Shown: positions 61,832 through 64,000 of the stretch, in pieces
How positions within the stretch are numbered: the first letter of the stretch is position 1
Layout: the number at the start of each line of letters is the position of its first letter
Assembly: GCF_005222675.1 (NCBI RefSeq)
Contig: NZ_STGE01000023.1
Span: forward strand, 1-64,000
Source of the DNA: Mycolicibacterium sp. CR10
GTDB taxonomy: Bacteria > Actinomycetota > Actinomycetes > Mycobacteriales > Mycobacteriaceae
Direction: 5' to 3'
Length of the DNA stretch: 64,000 bases
Position numbers and translations under genes: made by a program
Notes under the pieces: model-generated
Told to the model about the DNA's origin: nothing
What the model saw: the letters and a program-made list of their open reading frames with translations, nothing else
The model's database searches: none

Positions 61832-62984
61832 GCGCCTGCCTGGCCTGTTTCTCCGCGGCGTGATCGTCGATCGCTTTGCCGATCGCGTGTGCCGCCCGGT
61901 CCATGAACTCCGTCCCGCTGTCGAGCACCCAGTTCTGCGACGCGACCGGGCCCGCGAGTTGGCCGGTGAAGTGTGGCATCACGTACTGCGCGAACAACTC
62001 GTAGCTCCTGAGCTTCGCGGCGGGCGGTGCCCAGTCGTGGTCGAACAGCAGGAATGCACCGAAGCCACCGCTGCTCGCCTCGACCAGCTCCTCGATCTTG
62101 GCGACGGCGTCGTCGGGGGTCCCGATCACCGCAAAGCCGGACGCGTGGTTGTTGGCGATGATCTCCGCGGTCGTGTCACCCTGCACCGGACCTGCCGGCA
62201 GTAGGTGCTTGAAGTAGCGCGAGAACTCGGCGATGCCGTAGTCGACGTCGCGCTCGGCCTGCTCCCGTGTCTCGGCCAGGTGCATCGGGCCGACGAGGCG
62301 CCACTTCGACCGGTCGGCCACGTGGCCGTGCTCGAAGGCCACCTCCTCCCACGTCTGCCAGTGTTGCGCAAGCAGATCCATGCCCTGTTTGGCGGTGGCG
62401 GCGATCGACAACATGCCGATGCCGTGCTTGCCTGCGCCTCGCGGGCCGGTCGGGGAGAAGGACGCCGCGACCGCGACGTCGAAGCACGGATCGCTGTAGG
62501 GCTTCAGCTGAAGGCGTGCGTCCTGGAGGGTGAACCCGTCGGTGTCCATGGTGACGGTCTCACCACGGAGCAGTCGCATGATCGCGTCGAGGCACTGCTC
62601 CATCCGGGGTCGCTGCTCGTCGGCGGGGATGCCCAGCATGTGCGCGTCCGACGTGAGTTGCCCGGGCCCGCAGCCGAGCATCACCCGGCCGCGGGTGAGG
62701 TGGTCGAGCAGCACCATCCGGTCGGCCAGCATCAACGGGTGGTGGTACGGCAGCGAGCTGACACCGGTGCCGAGCTTGATGTGCGTGGTCCGTTCCGCCG
62801 CCACACCGATGAAAACCTCGGGCGACGCGATGATCTCGAATCCCGCGGAGTGGTGCTCGCCGACCCACGCCTCGTGGAACCCGAGGCGGTCCATCGCCAC
62901 GATCAGGTCGAGGTCGCGCTCGATCGCCAGGGTCGGATTCTGCCCGACCGGGTGGAACGGGGCCATGAAATTTCCGAAGCGCAT
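61818..62984 (-). CDS. LLM-class flavin-dependent oxidoreductase (luciferase-like monooxygenase)
   Basis: Protein of 388 aa. The start MRFGNFMAPFHPVGQNPTLA and EAWVGEHHSAGFEIIASPEV are typical of the alkanal/limonene-monooxygenase branch of LLM proteins. LGTGVSSLPYHHPLMLADRM and the C-terminal GTPDDAVAKIEELVEASSGG follow the family. It uses reduced FMN or F420 with O2 to oxidise an unknown substrate. GGTGGA lies before ATG 62984; a frame to 63050 would run through a palindrome and is rejected. It is convergent with, and overlaps, the last huc gene. Confidence 0.8.
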   Translation of the reverse strand: MRFGNFMAPFHPVGQNPTLAIERDLDLIVAMDRLGFHEAWVGEHHSAGFEIIASPEVFIGVAAERTTHIKLGTGVSSLPYHHPLMLADRMVLLDHLTRGRVMLGCGPGQLTSDAHMLGIPADEQRPRMEQCLDAIMRLLRGETVTMDTDGFTLQDARLQLKPYSDPCFDVAVAASFSPTGPRGAGKHGIGMLSIAATAKQGMDLLAQHWQTWEEVAFEHGHVADRSKWRLVGPMHLAETREQAERDVDYGIAEFSRYFKHLLPAGPVQGDTTAEIIANNHASGFAVIGTPDDAVAKIEELVEASSGGFGAFLLFDHDWAPPAAKLRSYELFAQYVMPHFTGQLAGPVASQNWVLDSGTEFMDRAAHAIGKAIDDHAAEKQARQAPTIA

Positions 62985-63018
62985 TCCACCATTCTGGACT
63001 CCCGCGACCGACGAATGA

Positions 63019-63071
63019 GCGATTTCGGCGTGCGCAGTAGCGCTCACCAAGGCTGCGCACGCCGAAATCGC
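63019..63071 (-). terminator. 19-bp perfect inverted repeat between arylsulfatase and LLM genes
   Basis: GCGATTTCGGCGTGCGCAG at 63019-63037 is the exact reverse complement of 63053-63071, with a 15-nt loop. It begins 10 nt beyond the stop of the minus-strand arylsulfatase gene, where a terminator is expected. No T-tract follows, and the arm could instead be a dispersed mycobacterial palindrome. Confidence 0.6.
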
Positions 63072-63080
63072 CCAGAGAAG

Positions 63081-64000
63081 CTACTGACGCGCCATCGCCA
63101 GATTGAACCGCTCCTCCGGTGTGATCAGGTGGTCGTGACTGTCCTCGCCGATGTCCAGCTGGACCCATTCGATCTCGCCGGTGAAGCGGTTGCCGGTCGG
63201 GCCGTAGTCGGGTGACGCCGGCGAGCCGGTGTCGGAGCCGACGTCGCAGGCTTCGTCGGCGGAATAGCCCATGGGGATGGTCTTCTCGACCCGCCCGGCT
63301 CCCACCGGCTTTCCGTCGTAGTAGAGCGTGACGTCGCCACCCTTGGCCAGTCCGCCGCCGTCGTAGGCGAACTCCATCCGCACCTGATGCTTGCCCGCCG
63401 GGATCGGCTCGTTCGCGCTGGTGATGTAATGCTCGATGCCGAAGAAGTTGAAGCAGTACTTCAGCTTTCCCTCGTGGGCGTACAGCGACCACCCGCCGAC
63501 GCTGCCGCCCTGGGTGACGATGACACCGTCAGCGCCGGATTCGGGTACGACGACATTGGCGGTCACCGAATAGGACTTGTTCTTCAGGATCAGCACACAG
63601 TTCTCACTGACCCGCATCCCGTCGAACAGCAGCTGGGTGTTACCCCGGATGAGCTGCGGGCGACCGGCGATATCGGCGTTGATGCGTTCGAAGCCGCGGT
63701 CATCAATCGGCACCACGTTGTACTTGACCGCCTCGATGAGCCAAAGTCGTTGCAGCTCAGCGAGTTTCTTTGGATTGTCCGCGGCAAGATCATGCGCCTG
63801 CGTCCAGTCGTCAGGGCCGTACAATTCCCAAACGTCGTCGTCGAACGGTGGCGGGGTGTCGGCTTTCCACGGCGTGCGGTGCTTGGTGACCGCTGTCCAC
63901 CCGTCGTGGTAGATGCCGCGGTTGCCCATCATCTCGAAGTACTGGACGTCGTGGGTCTCGGGTGCCTGCGCGTCGCGCAGCGTTCCCAGCATGCTGACAC
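63081..64000 (-). CDS. Arylsulfatase, C-terminal part (runs past window edge)
   Basis: About 306 C-terminal residues of an AtsA/AtsD-type sulfatase; the frame is open to the last base, so the N-terminal catalytic region with the formylglycine Cys/Ser is outside the window. The visible part starts before MLGTLRDAQAPETHDVQYFE and includes MMGNRGIYHDGWTAVTKHRT, the conserved substrate-binding-side segment, then WELYGPDDWTQAHDLAADNP and a beta-sandwich C-terminal domain (GGWSLYAHEGKLKYCFNFFG). It would hydrolyse sulfate esters. Regulation is not visible here. Confidence 0.85.
   Translation of the reverse strand, partial: VSMLGTLRDAQAPETHDVQYFEMMGNRGIYHDGWTAVTKHRTPWKADTPPPFDDDVWELYGPDDWTQAHDLAADNPKKLAELQRLWLIEAVKYNVVPIDDRGFERINADIAGRPQLIRGNTQLLFDGMRVSENCVLILKNKSYSVTANVVVPESGADGVIVTQGGSVGGWSLYAHEGKLKYCFNFFGIEHYITSANEPIPAGKHQVRMEFAYDGGGLAKGGDVTLYYDGKPVGAGRVEKTIPMGYSADEACDVGSDTGSPASPDYGPTGNRFTGEIEWVQLDIGEDSHDHLITPEERFNLAMARQ

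Noticed and set aside
63019..63050. Extended N-terminus of the LLM protein from 63050
   Set aside because: The extra 22 residues are translated from the inverted repeat and precede the conserved MRFGNFMAPFHP start, which has its own ribosome-binding site.

Overview
The window is high-GC actinobacterial DNA. Gene content and order point to an environmental Mycobacterium (Mycolicibacterium-like). The block fprA / prfB / mscS-like / proline-rich protein / ftsE / ftsX / smpB follows M. tuberculosis Rv3106 to Rv3100c, and hisN with fadE24/fadE23 matches the Rv3137-Rv3140 neighbourhood. No insertion sequence, prophage, CRISPR array, rRNA or tRNA gene was seen. Species assignment is inference from synteny and protein resemblance recalled from memory; nothing was searched.

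Layout. 0.1-12.4 kb: YhdH/AcuI-type oxidoreductase, a cyclase-ATPase signalling protein, a glycosyltransferase, the fadE23/fadE24 acyl-CoA dehydrogenase pair behind a double operator, an esterase, a WS/DGAT acyltransferase and hisN. 12.4-22.6 kb: conserved core block with fprA, release factor 2, FtsEX and the trans-translation pair smpB and ssrA (tmRNA), interrupted by a DMT transporter and a membrane GGDEF-EAL protein. 22.7-27.2 kb: an SDR, a receptor-type Ser/Thr kinase and a triple-PAS diguanylate cyclase. 27.4-31.6 kb: a compact six-gene operon joining 2-oxoacid dehydrogenase E1 alpha and beta to a free-standing lipoyl domain, an acyl carrier protein, a KAS III enzyme and an SDR. This is the least familiar system here. 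31.6-37.6 kb: GntR regulator and a heterotetrameric sarcosine oxidase operon soxBDAG. 37.6-45.7 kb: lipid and xenobiotic metabolism (second WS/DGAT, P450 with divergent TetR, SDR, hydroxyacid-oxoacid transhydrogenase, thioesterase, NTF2-like protein, epimerase) and one apparently frameshifted gene.

45.7-61.8 kb is a complete [NiFe]-hydrogenase locus of the mycobacterial high-affinity Huc (group 2a) type. hypBA are on the minus strand; hypFCDE, then hucM, hucS, hucL, a maturation endopeptidase and five accessory genes (small protein, TPR, NifU-Rieske fusion, NHL propeller, unknown) are on the plus strand, with an AraC regulator between the halves. HypA/B insert nickel, HypCDEF build the Fe(CN)2CO group, the peptidase trims the HucL tail after its last His ligand, and HucM is expected to scaffold the enzyme. 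The small subunit lacks one canonical proximal-cluster Cys and the canonical distal-cluster His. An LLM flavin monooxygenase and the C-terminal part of an arylsulfatase close the window.

A recurring feature is a TANNNT -10 box placed 6-8 nt before an ATG/GTG at nine genes, which fixes several starts and implies leaderless mRNAs.
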